Assembly: GCA_027083485.1 (NCBI GenBank)
Contig: JALWOO010000145.1
Location: forward strand, 1-7,730
DNA length: 7,730 bases
From: Amylibacter sp.
GTDB taxonomy: Bacteria; Pseudomonadota; Alphaproteobacteria; Rhodobacterales; Rhodobacteraceae
Direction of reading: 5' to 3'
The position numbers and the translations under genes were made by a program. Shown here one piece after another: positions 1 to 6,343 of this stretch (position 1 is the stretch's first letter; every line of letters starts with the position of its first letter). Below the pieces are notes generated by a model. It was not told the DNA's origin. It worked only from the letters and a program-made list of their open reading frames with translations, and did no database searches.

Positions 1-1
1 C

Positions 2-1756
2 GACAAGCTGATCCGCATCGCCGCCGAACGCGCCCTGCGCAAGGCCGAGGTGCTGGAACCGCCCCATGACACCTGGGAACGGTTCTGCGCGCGCTTTCCC
101 TATACGGAAACCGACGACCAGATGGCCGCGATCGAGGATGTTCTGGAAGACATGGCCTCTGGCCGCCCCATGGACCGGCTGATTTGCGGCGATGTGGGCT
201 TTGGCAAAACCGAAGTCGCCCTGCGCGCGGCCTTTGTGGCGGCGGCGGCGGGTATGCAGGTGGCGGTTGTGGCCCCGACAACCCTGCTGGTGCGACAGCA
301 TTTCAAATCCTTCGAGGAACGCTTTCGCGGCCTGCCGGTGCGCGTGCGCCAACTGTCGCGGTTCGTGTCGGCCAAAGAGGCCCAGACCACCCGCGACGCT
401 CTGCGCGACGGGTCGGTGGAAATCGTGGTGGGCACCCATGCGCTGCTGGCGAAAACCGTCAAATTCAACAATCTGGGCCTGCTGATCGTGGACGAGGAAC
501 AGCATTTCGGCGTCAACCACAAGGAGCGCCTGAAACAGCTGCGCTCGGATGTGCATGTGCTGACCCTGACGGCCACCCCGATTCCGCGCACCCTGCAAAT
601 GGCCCTGTCGGGCGTGCGCGAAATGTCGATCATCGGCACCCCGCCGGTGGACCGGCTGGCGATCCGCACTTACGTCAGCGAATTTGACAGCGTCACCATC
701 CGCGAAGCCCTGTTGCGCGAACATTATCGCGGCGGGCAGAGCTTCTATGTTGTGCCGCGCATCGCCGATCTGCCGGACATCGAACATTTCCTGCGCGAAC
801 AGGTGCCCGAGGTCTCCTTTGTGGTGGCCACGGGGCAGATGGCGGCGGGCGATCTGGACCAGCGGATCAATGCGTTTTATGACGGGCAATATGATGTGTT
901 GCTCTCCACCACCATTGTCGAGAGCGGGCTGGATATCCCCACGGCCAACACCATGATCGTGCATCGCGCCGATATGTTCGGCCTGTCGCAGCTCTATCAA
1001 ATCCGGGGCAGGGTCGGGCGCTCCAAAACCCGCGCCTATGCCTATCTGACCACCAAACCGCGCGGCAAGCTGACCAAAACCGCCGAAAAACGCCTGCGGG
1101 TGCTGGGATCGCTGGATAGCCTCGGGGCCGGTTTCACGCTGGCGTCACAGGATCTGGACATTCGCGGTGCCGGTAACCTGCTGGGCGATGAACAGTCGGG
1201 GCAGGTGCGCGAAGTGGGCTATGAGTTGTATCAGGAGATGCTGGAAGAGGCCATCGCCAAGATGAAGGCCGGCGAAATGGAAGGCCTGCCGGATGAAGGC
1301 GGCTGGTCGCCGCAGATCAACCTTGGCGTGCCGGTGCTGATCCCGGCGGATTACGTCACCGATCTGGATGTGCGCCTTGGCCTCTATCGGCGTCTGTCCG
1401 GCCTGAGCAAAAAGGTTGAACTGGAGGGCTTTGCCGCCGAGCTGATCGACCGTTTCGGCAAACTGCCGCCAGAGGTCGACACCCTGTTGCGCATCGTGCG
1501 GATCAAGGCCATGTGCCAGCGCGCCGGTATTGCCAAACTGGACGGTGGCCCCAAGGGGGCAGTGCTGCAATTTCACGGCGACAAATTCACCAATCCGGCG
1601 GGGCTGGTGGAATATCTGCACAAGCAAAACGGTCTGGGCCGCGTCAAGGACAATAAAATCATCATCCGCCGCGACTGGGGCAGTGACAAGGCCAAGATCA
1701 ACGGGGCCTATATCATTGCACGGGATTTGGCGGTGCTTGCCAGCCCGAAAAAGTAG
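2..1756 (+). CDS. mfd: Transcription-repair coupling factor Mfd, C-terminal part (5' end outside window)
   Basis: Mfd is a superfamily 2 DNA translocase. It pushes stalled RNA polymerase off damaged DNA and recruits the UvrABC repair machinery. The reading frame is open from base 2 and the true start lies left of the window; 584 residues are visible, about half of a usual Mfd of roughly 1150. Visible motifs are Walker A GDVGFGKTE (188-214), the DEEQ box followed by HFGVNHKERLK (from 494), motif III TATPIPRT (from 572), and the motif V/VI block VESGLDIPTANT through QIRGRVGRS (about 917-1023). These are the RecG-like helicase lobes, followed by the translocation (TRG-like) region. The C-terminal regulatory domain shared with Mfd, including VPVLIPADYVTDLDVRLGLYRRL, fills about 1330-1756. 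The catalytic motifs are intact, so this part looks functional. RecG is ruled out by the Mfd-type C-terminal domain. No clear terminator follows the stop codon. Confidence 0.96.
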   Translation, partial: DKLIRIAAERALRKAEVLEPPHDTWERFCARFPYTETDDQMAAIEDVLEDMASGRPMDRLICGDVGFGKTEVALRAAFVAAAAGMQVAVVAPTTLLVRQHFKSFEERFRGLPVRVRQLSRFVSAKEAQTTRDALRDGSVEIVVGTHALLAKTVKFNNLGLLIVDEEQHFGVNHKERLKQLRSDVHVLTLTATPIPRTLQMALSGVREMSIIGTPPVDRLAIRTYVSEFDSVTIREALLREHYRGGQSFYVVPRIADLPDIEHFLREQVPEVSFVVATGQMAAGDLDQRINAFYDGQYDVLLSTTIVESGLDIPTANTMIVHRADMFGLSQLYQIRGRVGRSKTRAYAYLTTKPRGKLTKTAEKRLRVLGSLDSLGAGFTLASQDLDIRGAGNLLGDEQSGQVREVGYELYQEMLEEAIAKMKAGEMEGLPDEGGWSPQINLGVPVLIPADYVTDLDVRLGLYRRLSGLSKKVELEGFAAELIDRFGKLPPEVDTLLRIVRIKAMCQRAGIAKLDGGPKGAVLQFHGDKFTNPAGLVEYLHKQNGLGRVKDNKIIIRRDWGSDKAKINGAYIIARDLAVLASPKK

Positions 1757-1771
1757 AATTTCCCCTGTGAT

Positions 1772-1799
1772 TTGACATTTACCGGCATCCGGTTAGTGT
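1772..1799 (+). promoter_or_regulatory. Possible sigma-70-type promoter for the RTX gene
   Basis: A perfect TTGACA lies at 1772-1777. With a 16-base spacer it is followed by TAGTGT (1794-1799), a poor -10 match (3 of 6). The spacer contains a perfect short dyad, ACCGG-CAT-CCGGT (1781-1793). The site is the only obvious -35 between the mfd stop and the RTX gene start, and would leave a 5' leader of roughly 60 bases. The -10 is weak, so this is tentative. Confidence 0.4.
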
Positions 1800-1827
1800 T
1801 TGTAAGTAATTGCAACACGAATATTTT

Positions 1828-1841
1828 TCCGTGAAAACGGA
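1828..1841 (+). other. Small hairpin with GAAA tetraloop in the RTX gene leader
   Basis: TCCGT (1828-1832) and ACGGA (1837-1841) pair perfectly around GAAA, a GNRA-type tetraloop. It lies 16 bases upstream of the RBS of the RTX gene, in the predicted leader. It could stabilise the mRNA 5' end or be chance; a 5-bp stem alone is weak evidence. Confidence 0.3.
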
Positions 1842-1857
1842 TCTATTTGTTAAGTTT

Positions 1858-1862
1858 GGGGA
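1858..1862 (+). promoter_or_regulatory. RBS that sets the RTX gene start at ATG 1868
   Basis: GGGGA sits five bases before ATG 1868. The longer reading from TTG 1847 would place this purine run inside the coding sequence and has no comparable site of its own, so the ATG is preferred. Confidence 0.7.
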
Positions 1863-1867
1863 ATTTT

Positions 1868-3547
1868 ATGAAAGCTCTTAAAAAAGGCGGGGAATTGACC
1901 ATTTCCGCCACAGGAACATCAACATCAGCACCTTTGGCCAGCATTCACACACAGGTTGCCATATTGGAAAACGGCAACTTTGTTGTCAGCTTTGAAAGCA
2001 CATTTGACGGGAAAACCCATTTCAGGGTAATGGCCCCGGACGGAACCGCGGTGAGCACCGATGTAGCGGTCGCGGAACGCTATTCTGCGGTGAATGATGT
2101 GATTGCCCTGCCAGGGGGCGGGTTTTCGGTGTTTTCCAGTAATTACACGGGCGGCGCGCGGATTATTTCCATGCAGAAATACGATAATACCGGAGCCGAG
2201 GTCGGCACCGCGACAGAGGTTTTGACGCCCACATCGGCGCGCGGAACTTTGCCGTCAAATCTGAATGTGGACCTGTTGAAAAACGGGAATTTTATTCTGA
2301 CGTGGGATATTTACGACGATCGCCCGGGTGAAACTGTGGCGCGGTTCAGCACCAAAGCTCAGGTTTTCGGTCAGGATGGCGCATTGATTGGAGCGGAATT
2401 AAATCTCTCCGGCAGTGCAACCTTTGATCAACGCGACAGCGAGGTTTCCGCCAGCAAAGACGGTGGCTTTGTGGTAACCTGGCGTGAATACGGGGGGGCT
2501 GTGGAGAATGGCAACGATATTTTTGTACAGAAATTCCGCCCCGACGGTACCGCAGTTTCAAGCGTCAAACAGGTCAACACCGTCAGCTTTTCCGATGATT
2601 CCGATCCCGTCGTCACCAATTTGGCCAATGGCAAGTTTCTGGTCAGCTGGTGGGGGGGCTTTGGCGAAGATGGCGACAATTGGGGCAGTTTTGCCCAGCT
2701 GTACAACCGCAATGGCTCCAAATCCGGTGAAAATATTCAGCTGAACACCTTTACGGATTCACAACAATGGGCACCGGATGTCGAAGCCCTGCCGGATGGC
2801 GGTTTTATTGCGGCGTGGCAGTCTTTTGGTCAGGACGGCAGCGGTGGCGGCATTTTTGCGCAACGCTTTGATGCCAGGGCCCAAATGGTTGGTGAGGAAT
2901 TTCAGGTCAACACCAGCACCGGCGCATCCCAATGGTATGCCAATATCGAAGTGGCCGACAACGGCAGTTACGTGGTGGCCTGGCAATCCCAGCATCGCGG
3001 CGGCAACACCTGGCAGGTCATGGCTCAACAATTTCAGGCCCAGAGTTTTGGAACGGCCGGAAACAACCGGATGCGGGATAATATCGGGGCCAACTGGATA
3101 GACGGGCAGGGGGGTAAAGACCGGATTTTTGGCCTTGGTGGCGATGACAAACTTTTCGGGGGCAATGGAAATGACCTGCTGAACGGGGGGCTTGGTCAGG
3201 ACCGCCTTTTCGGCGGGCGCGGAGATGATCGTCTGGTTGGTGCCAAGGGACATGATTTGCTCAAGGGGGGCTTGGGCAATGACGTGCTGATCGGGAGCAA
3301 AGGGAATGACCGGTTGTTTGGTGGCAAAGGGGCCGATACCTTTGTGTTCAAGGCGGGGGTGGACGGCAAAGACCGGATTATCGGCTTCAATGCGGATCAG
3401 GACACTATCCGGATAAGCAACACAGCGTCGGTGACGATCAGTCACGATGCGGGGAATACATTGATTGATTACGATGGTGCAGCAGGGTCAATCCTTCTCA
3501 ACGGTGTGGTGCTGAATGAGGCGGATATTTCGTTTGAATTTGTGTAG
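1868..3547 (+). CDS. Secreted RTX (hemolysin-type calcium-binding) protein with N-terminal beta-propeller-like repeats
   Basis: This is a 559-residue protein of unknown ligand or enzymatic activity. It has two visible modules. Residues about 33-390 carry seven copies of a motif of the type LxNGxFVVxW, at residues 33, 81, 137, 196, 252, 308 and 363. They recur every 48-59 residues, which suggests a seven-bladed beta-propeller. Residues 413-493 are nine tandem RTX nonapeptides of the GGxGxDxLx type, which in this family bind Ca2+ and fold after export. Residues 494-559 form a tail with DGKDRIIGFNADQD and a hydrophobic terminus ending FEFV, typical of type I secretion substrates. There is no N-terminal signal peptide and I see no cysteine, as usual for RTX exoproteins. 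No protease, lipase or adhesin catalytic motif was recognised. No type I transporter gene is adjacent, so export would use one encoded elsewhere. By eye its base composition is less GC-rich than its neighbours, which may indicate separate acquisition. It could be an adhesin, a surface-layer-like protein or a carbohydrate-binding exoprotein. Confidence 0.9.
   Translation: MKALKKGGELTISATGTSTSAPLASIHTQVAILENGNFVVSFESTFDGKTHFRVMAPDGTAVSTDVAVAERYSAVNDVIALPGGGFSVFSSNYTGGARIISMQKYDNTGAEVGTATEVLTPTSARGTLPSNLNVDLLKNGNFILTWDIYDDRPGETVARFSTKAQVFGQDGALIGAELNLSGSATFDQRDSEVSASKDGGFVVTWREYGGAVENGNDIFVQKFRPDGTAVSSVKQVNTVSFSDDSDPVVTNLANGKFLVSWWGGFGEDGDNWGSFAQLYNRNGSKSGENIQLNTFTDSQQWAPDVEALPDGGFIAAWQSFGQDGSGGGIFAQRFDARAQMVGEEFQVNTSTGASQWYANIEVADNGSYVVAWQSQHRGGNTWQVMAQQFQAQSFGTAGNNRMRDNIGANWIDGQGGKDRIFGLGGDDKLFGGNGNDLLNGGLGQDRLFGGRGDDRLVGAKGHDLLKGGLGNDVLIGSKGNDRLFGGKGADTFVFKAGVDGKDRIIGFNADQDTIRISNTASVTISHDAGNTLIDYDGAAGSILLNGVVLNEADISFEFV
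1964..2983 (+). repeat. Seven degenerate ~56-residue protein repeats (putative beta-propeller blades)
   Basis: The blade core strands are LENGNFVVSF, LPGGGFSVFS, LKNGNFILTW, SKDGGFVVTW, LANGKFLVSW, LPDGGFIAAW and ADNGSYVVAW. The last five keep a terminal Trp and the first two have lost it. Between cores, later copies share a FAQ(R/L)(F/Y) segment and a (Q)xNT segment. The blade count is seen directly; the propeller fold is inferred. Confidence 0.7.
3104..3346 (+). repeat. Nine tandem RTX calcium-binding nonapeptides
   Basis: Consecutive nine-residue units begin GQGGKDRIF and GLGGDDKLF and continue through GGNGNDLLN, GGLGQDRLF, GGRGDDRLV, GAKGHDLLK, GGLGNDVLI, GSKGNDRLF and GGKGADTFV. The Asp at the sixth position is present in all nine. 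Two units replace the second Gly (GAKG, GSKG), a common tolerated change. The register is unbroken, consistent with a single parallel beta-roll. Confidence 0.93.
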
Positions 3548-3560
3548 GGTCTGAATTTAT

Positions 3561-3588
3561 GGGCGCTACGGACGAGGCCGTAGCGCCC
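3561..3588. terminator. Strong stem-loop between convergent genes (likely bidirectional terminator)
   Basis: GGGCGCTACGG (3561-3571) pairs perfectly with CCGTAGCGCCC (3578-3588) around a six-base loop, ACGAGG. It starts 13 bases after the RTX stop and lies 21 bases beyond the end of the L,D-transpeptidase gene, which converges on it. The flank on the + strand is TTGTGG and on the - strand ATAAATTC, so neither side has a full T-tract. Its position and strength still support a shared terminator. Confidence 0.75.
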
Positions 3589-3609
3589 TTGTGGATACAG
3601 GGCTTCAGG

Positions 3610-4206
3610 TTAGCTCTGAATTGGTTGGCCATTTTTCGGGTGCAGCACAACGCGTGTTTGCAGTGGCACGCGGTCGTATAGTTCTGCCACCTGATCGTTG
3701 ACCAACCGCGCGCAACCGTTCGAGACAGCACGCCCGATGGTTTGCGGCGCGTTGGTGCCGTGGATGCGCAAATAGGTATCCCCCCGTTCCGGCGTATAAA
3801 GATAGAGCGCCCGTGCCCCGAGCGGGTTATTGATGCCCCCGGGCACGCCCTTGGCAAAACGGGCATAGGACTTGGGATCGCGTTTGATCATATCGGGGGT
3901 CGGGGTCCATGTGGGCCATTTGCGTTTGGCCCCCACATAGAATTCGCCGGAATGATACAGGCCCGCACGCCCGACCCCGACAGAATACCGAATGGCCCGA
4001 CTGTCGGGCAGGGTCCAGTACAAGGCAAAGGAATTCGGATCCACATGGATTTCACCGGCTGGAAAATTATTCTGGATTTTCACCTCGCGCGGCATGAATT
4101 CCGGCGGCAAAACATAGGTGGATTTTTTTGTATGGGCCAAAACCGGCGGCGCAGCCAATGCGGCTATGCCGGTTCCGATAAAAAAGCGGCGGTTCATATG
4201 TGTCAT
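3610..4206 (-). CDS. Periplasmic L,D-transpeptidase (YkuD/ErfK-YbiS-YcfS-YnhG family)
   Basis: Enzymes of this family use a catalytic cysteine to form 3-3 peptidoglycan cross-links or to attach proteins to the cell wall. The 198-residue product starts with an N-terminal export signal, RRFFIGTGIAALAAPPVLA. It includes a twin arginine and a likely cleavage after Ala24, so a Tat route is possible. The YkuD core follows from about residue 50. The active-site region reads HGTN (His149) followed by SNGCARL with Cys165, the only cysteine in the protein. The usual SHGC is SNGC here, a variant I associate with alphaproteobacterial members. The segment FAKGVPGGINNPLGARALYL is typical of the family's substrate groove. 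There is no LysM or other binding domain. The start at 4206 is chosen over an internal Met at 4197 because of RBS spacing. It lies downstream of, and on the same strand as, the C1 operon but 117 bases away, so it is probably a separate transcription unit. Confidence 0.93.
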   Translation of the reverse strand: MTHMNRRFFIGTGIAALAAPPVLAHTKKSTYVLPPEFMPREVKIQNNFPAGEIHVDPNSFALYWTLPDSRAIRYSVGVGRAGLYHSGEFYVGAKRKWPTWTPTPDMIKRDPKSYARFAKGVPGGINNPLGARALYLYTPERGDTYLRIHGTNAPQTIGRAVSNGCARLVNDQVAELYDRVPLQTRVVLHPKNGQPIQS

Positions 4207-4210
4207 TCAA

Positions 4211-4219
4211 TTCCCCCTT
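4211..4219 (-). promoter_or_regulatory. RBS that sets the L,D-transpeptidase start at 4206
   Basis: On the - strand this reads AAGGGGGAA, with the G run six bases from ATG at 4206. The alternative ATG three codons later would be about 15 bases away, too far for good initiation. Confidence 0.7.
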
Positions 4220-4238
4220 AAACGTTTATTCTGAAACG
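4219..4238. promoter_or_regulatory. Palindrome TAAACGTTTA plus a third AAACG half-site before the L,D-transpeptidase gene
   Basis: TAAACGTTTA (4219-4228) is a perfect 10-bp palindrome abutting the RBS. A further AAACG at 4234-4238 makes a second dyad (CGTTT-6-AAACG) with its right half. It could be an operator for the L,D-transpeptidase gene. I could not place a convincing -35/-10 pair here, so function is uncertain. Confidence 0.3.
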
Positions 4239-4323
4239 CTAACAGCAGGGGGCGAACGCGCCAAATAACATTTCCGTAAGGAGCGGCCCCGATGCACTGC
4301 ACCGGAGCCGTCGTACGGGGCGC

Positions 4324-5388
4324 TTAACCGCGCCGGCGGCGGCCACCGGTGCGGCGACCACGGGCACCGGCCTCTTTTTCACCGGCCTTGAGAGGCGGTT
4401 TATTGGCCTGAATCCACGCGGCCCCGTGCGGATCGTTATTGGTCAGCAGGTTGGCGGCGCGAATGGCCTGCATTTCCGAACCGGAGCGCGCCTTTGTGGA
4501 TCCCATGCCGGTAATATTGGCCAGCAGTTCCGGATCAATGTCATCAGGCACGATAATACCGGCCTCGGCCAGCTCTGCACGTTTGGCGTCCAGCTTTTTC
4601 TGGCCCACCGGCAGCGCCACCGGATTCATAATCGCAGAGGTCATGCCCGAAGCCATGGCCATAGGCAAAAACGCGTTGTTGACGCCGTGACGGTTGGGCA
4701 GGCCAAAGGAAATGTTGGAAGCGCCGCAGGTGGTGTTGACGCCCAGTTCTTCACGCAGACGCCTCACAAGGGCGAATACCTGCAAGCCGGCGGTGGCCAT
4801 GGCCCCGATCGGCATCACCAGCGGGTCCACCACGATATCATGCGCCGGAATGCCGTAATCGGCGGCGCGCTGCACGATGCGTTTGGCGACCTCGAAACGC
4901 ACATCCGGGTCTTCGGAAATTCCGGTGTCGTCGTTGGAAATCGCCACCACAGGCACGTTGTATTTTTTCACCAGCGGCAGGATGGCCTCGAGGCGGTCTT
5001 CCTCGCCGGTGACGGAATTGAGCAGCGGGCGACCTTCGCAAACCTGCAAACCGGCTTCCAGCGCGGCAGGCACCGAACTGTCGATGCACAAAGGCACATC
5101 CACGAGGCCCTGAACCATCTGGATGATTTTCTGCATCAGGGGCGGTTCGGTTTCATTCGGGTTCGGGTTGGAATTGTAAACCACACCGGCGTTGATATCC
5201 AGAATGGTGGCACCGGCGGCAACCTGTGCAATGGCGTCCTGTTCGACCGTGGAAAAATCCCCCGCCTCGAGCTGGGCCGCCAGAAGCTTGCGCCCTGTCG
5301 GGTTGATGCGTTCGCCAATCACGCAGAAAGGTTGGTCAAAACCGATAATGGCGGTCTTGGTTTTGGATTCGACAATGGTTCGTGTCAT
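4324..5388 (-). CDS. Methyltetrahydrofolate:corrinoid methyltransferase (pterin-binding, AcsE/MtgA-like)
   Basis: The family transfers a methyl group between 5-methyl-THF and the cobalt of a corrinoid protein. It has a TIM-barrel pterin-binding fold related to dihydropteroate synthase and the MetH folate domain. Visible motifs are GERINPTGRK (residues 25-34), LDINAG (63-68), CIDSS with Asp103, LLNSVTGE with Asn124, VVDPL with Asp188, and GASNISFGLPNR with Asn225. By alignment from memory these match the folate-site Asp, Asn, Asp and Asn of acetogen AcsE, so the pterin site looks complete. The product has 354 residues against about 262 for AcsE. The excess is an insert around residues 261-303 and an Arg/Gly-rich tail (341-354). 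It is the last gene of the operon and starts 11 bases after the MTHFR stop, with an AGGG RBS overlapping that stop. In aerobes this enzyme likely accepts methyl groups from demethylation and passes them to THF. A dihydropteroate synthase is unlikely, given the IDSS and SNIS motifs and the MTHFR neighbour. Confidence 0.88.
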   Translation of the reverse strand: MTRTIVESKTKTAIIGFDQPFCVIGERINPTGRKLLAAQLEAGDFSTVEQDAIAQVAAGATILDINAGVVYNSNPNPNETEPPLMQKIIQMVQGLVDVPLCIDSSVPAALEAGLQVCEGRPLLNSVTGEEDRLEAILPLVKKYNVPVVAISNDDTGISEDPDVRFEVAKRIVQRAADYGIPAHDIVVDPLVMPIGAMATAGLQVFALVRRLREELGVNTTCGASNISFGLPNRHGVNNAFLPMAMASGMTSAIMNPVALPVGQKKLDAKRAELAEAGIIVPDDIDPELLANITGMGSTKARSGSEMQAIRAANLLTNNDPHGAAWIQANKPPLKAGEKEAGARGRRTGGRRRRG

Positions 5389-5399
5389 GTACTTCAGCC

Positions 5400-6326
5400 C
5401 TATTGTTGTGCTGCAGGAATGCCGGAGGCCCCCGCGTTATTCGTTACCCAATTTGCGCCGGTTTTGATCCCGCCAAGCGGAAACAGATGCACCTTGGCAA
5501 TATTGAAGTCCGGATTGGCGGCTTTGTGATCCGCCAGTTCGGACAGGATTTCTGTTGGTTCGAACGGCAGCAACAGCTTGCTGACGTCTTTGGCTCGCCG
5601 TTGCAATACCCGCAAACTGGGGCCAACACCACAGGCGAGCGCGAATTTTATCATGGTTTGCAGCTTGGCGGGGCCGGCAATGCCGATGTGAACCGGAATA
5701 TCGATGCCCATTTCCGCCAGATCGTTCACCCAGTCAATCACCGGCCCGCTTTCAAAACAGAACTGGGTGGCCAGCGCCATTCTGGCGTCGGTGCGTTCGG
5801 AGAACGCCTGTTTCCAGCCAAGCGCCGCATTTACGTTGCTACGGCCCCCGTCCGGATCAATGTCCTTGTTGGCCTCCGGATGACCGGCCACATGCAGATC
5901 GGTAAAACCGGCCTTGTCAAACAAACCGCTGTCCAGCAACTGCATTGAATCGCTGTAATCGCCATAGGGTTTTTCCACCCCGCCGGCCAGCACCAGCGCC
6001 TGTTTGACGTCCGCTTCGCCCTGATAGCGGTTGATCCAGTCGGCAAGCGTGGCCTTATCCGCAATGATACGGGCAGGAAAATGGGGCATGACCTCAAAAC
6101 CTTCGCCCTTCAGGCGTTTGGCGGTGGCAACCATATCTTCAATCGGCGTGCCTTCGATGTGGGCCACATAAACGCGGGTGCCAGAGGGTAGAAGATCGCG
6201 AAAATCGGCAATCTTGGCGGCCGTGCGGGGCATGACCTCGATGGAATAGCCCGCAAGGAAGGCCTCCAAATTCGCATTCACCGGTTTTTCCGCGTCGCTG
6301 TTGCGACCAAATTTCAACAGGGCCAT
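5400..6326 (-). CDS. Divergent methylenetetrahydrofolate reductase (MetF-like)
   Basis: MTHFR interconverts 5,10-methylene-THF and 5-methyl-THF using FAD. This 308-residue protein is the length of bacterial MetF and follows its motif order. YSIEVMPRT (28-35) corresponds to the SFEFFPPRT segment with its catalytic Glu, here Glu30. VMPHFPARI (79-87) follows, then LVLAGGVEKP (111-120), DLHVAGHPEA (143-152), ATQFCF (186-191, with Gln188) and HIGIAGPAKL (213-222). Compared with E. coli MetF from memory, Asp120 appears replaced by Gly116, Tyr152 by His149 and Phe223 by Leu222. The enzyme is therefore a distant family member and not the housekeeping MetF of methionine synthesis. It lies between the 'virulence factor'-family gene (17-base gap) and the methyltransferase gene (11-base gap). 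An AAAGGA RBS on the - strand sits about 8 bases before the ATG. Its likely job is oxidising methyl-THF delivered by the downstream methyltransferase; the direction is inferred. Confidence 0.85.
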   Translation of the reverse strand: MALLKFGRNSDAEKPVNANLEAFLAGYSIEVMPRTAAKIADFRDLLPSGTRVYVAHIEGTPIEDMVATAKRLKGEGFEVMPHFPARIIADKATLADWINRYQGEADVKQALVLAGGVEKPYGDYSDSMQLLDSGLFDKAGFTDLHVAGHPEANKDIDPDGGRSNVNAALGWKQAFSERTDARMALATQFCFESGPVIDWVNDLAEMGIDIPVHIGIAGPAKLQTMIKFALACGVGPSLRVLQRRAKDVSKLLLPFEPTEILSELADHKAANPDFNIAKVHLFPLGGIKTGANWVTNNAGASGIPAAQQ

Positions 6327-6343
6327 TGCCGCTTTCCTTTTCG

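Noticed and set aside
1145..1627. 160-codon open frame on the - strand within mfd
   Set aside because: It is antisense to the conserved C-terminal domain of Mfd and its product has no recognisable features.
3104..3346. Periodic 27-base pattern that might suggest a CRISPR or satellite array
   Set aside because: The periodicity is fully explained by in-frame nonapeptide RTX codons inside a coding sequence; the DNA copies are not identical and have no spacers.
2759..3445. 228-codon open frame on the - strand under the RTX repeats
   Set aside because: It is the complement of the Gly/Asp-rich repeats, which rarely give stops on the opposite strand. No RBS or family motif was found.
4282..4324. 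Stem AGCG-CCCCG / CGGGG-CGCT at the end of the methyltransferase gene
   Set aside because: It has a bulge, a 24-base loop and no T-tract on the transcribed side, and it touches the stop codon. It might act as a terminator but is too weak to list as one.
4426..5529. 367-codon open frame on the + strand opposite the methyltransferase gene
   Set aside because: It lies antisense to a gene with clear pterin-binding motifs, its product is His/Gly-rich with no recognisable domain, and it runs across two real genes. It is a GC-codon shadow.
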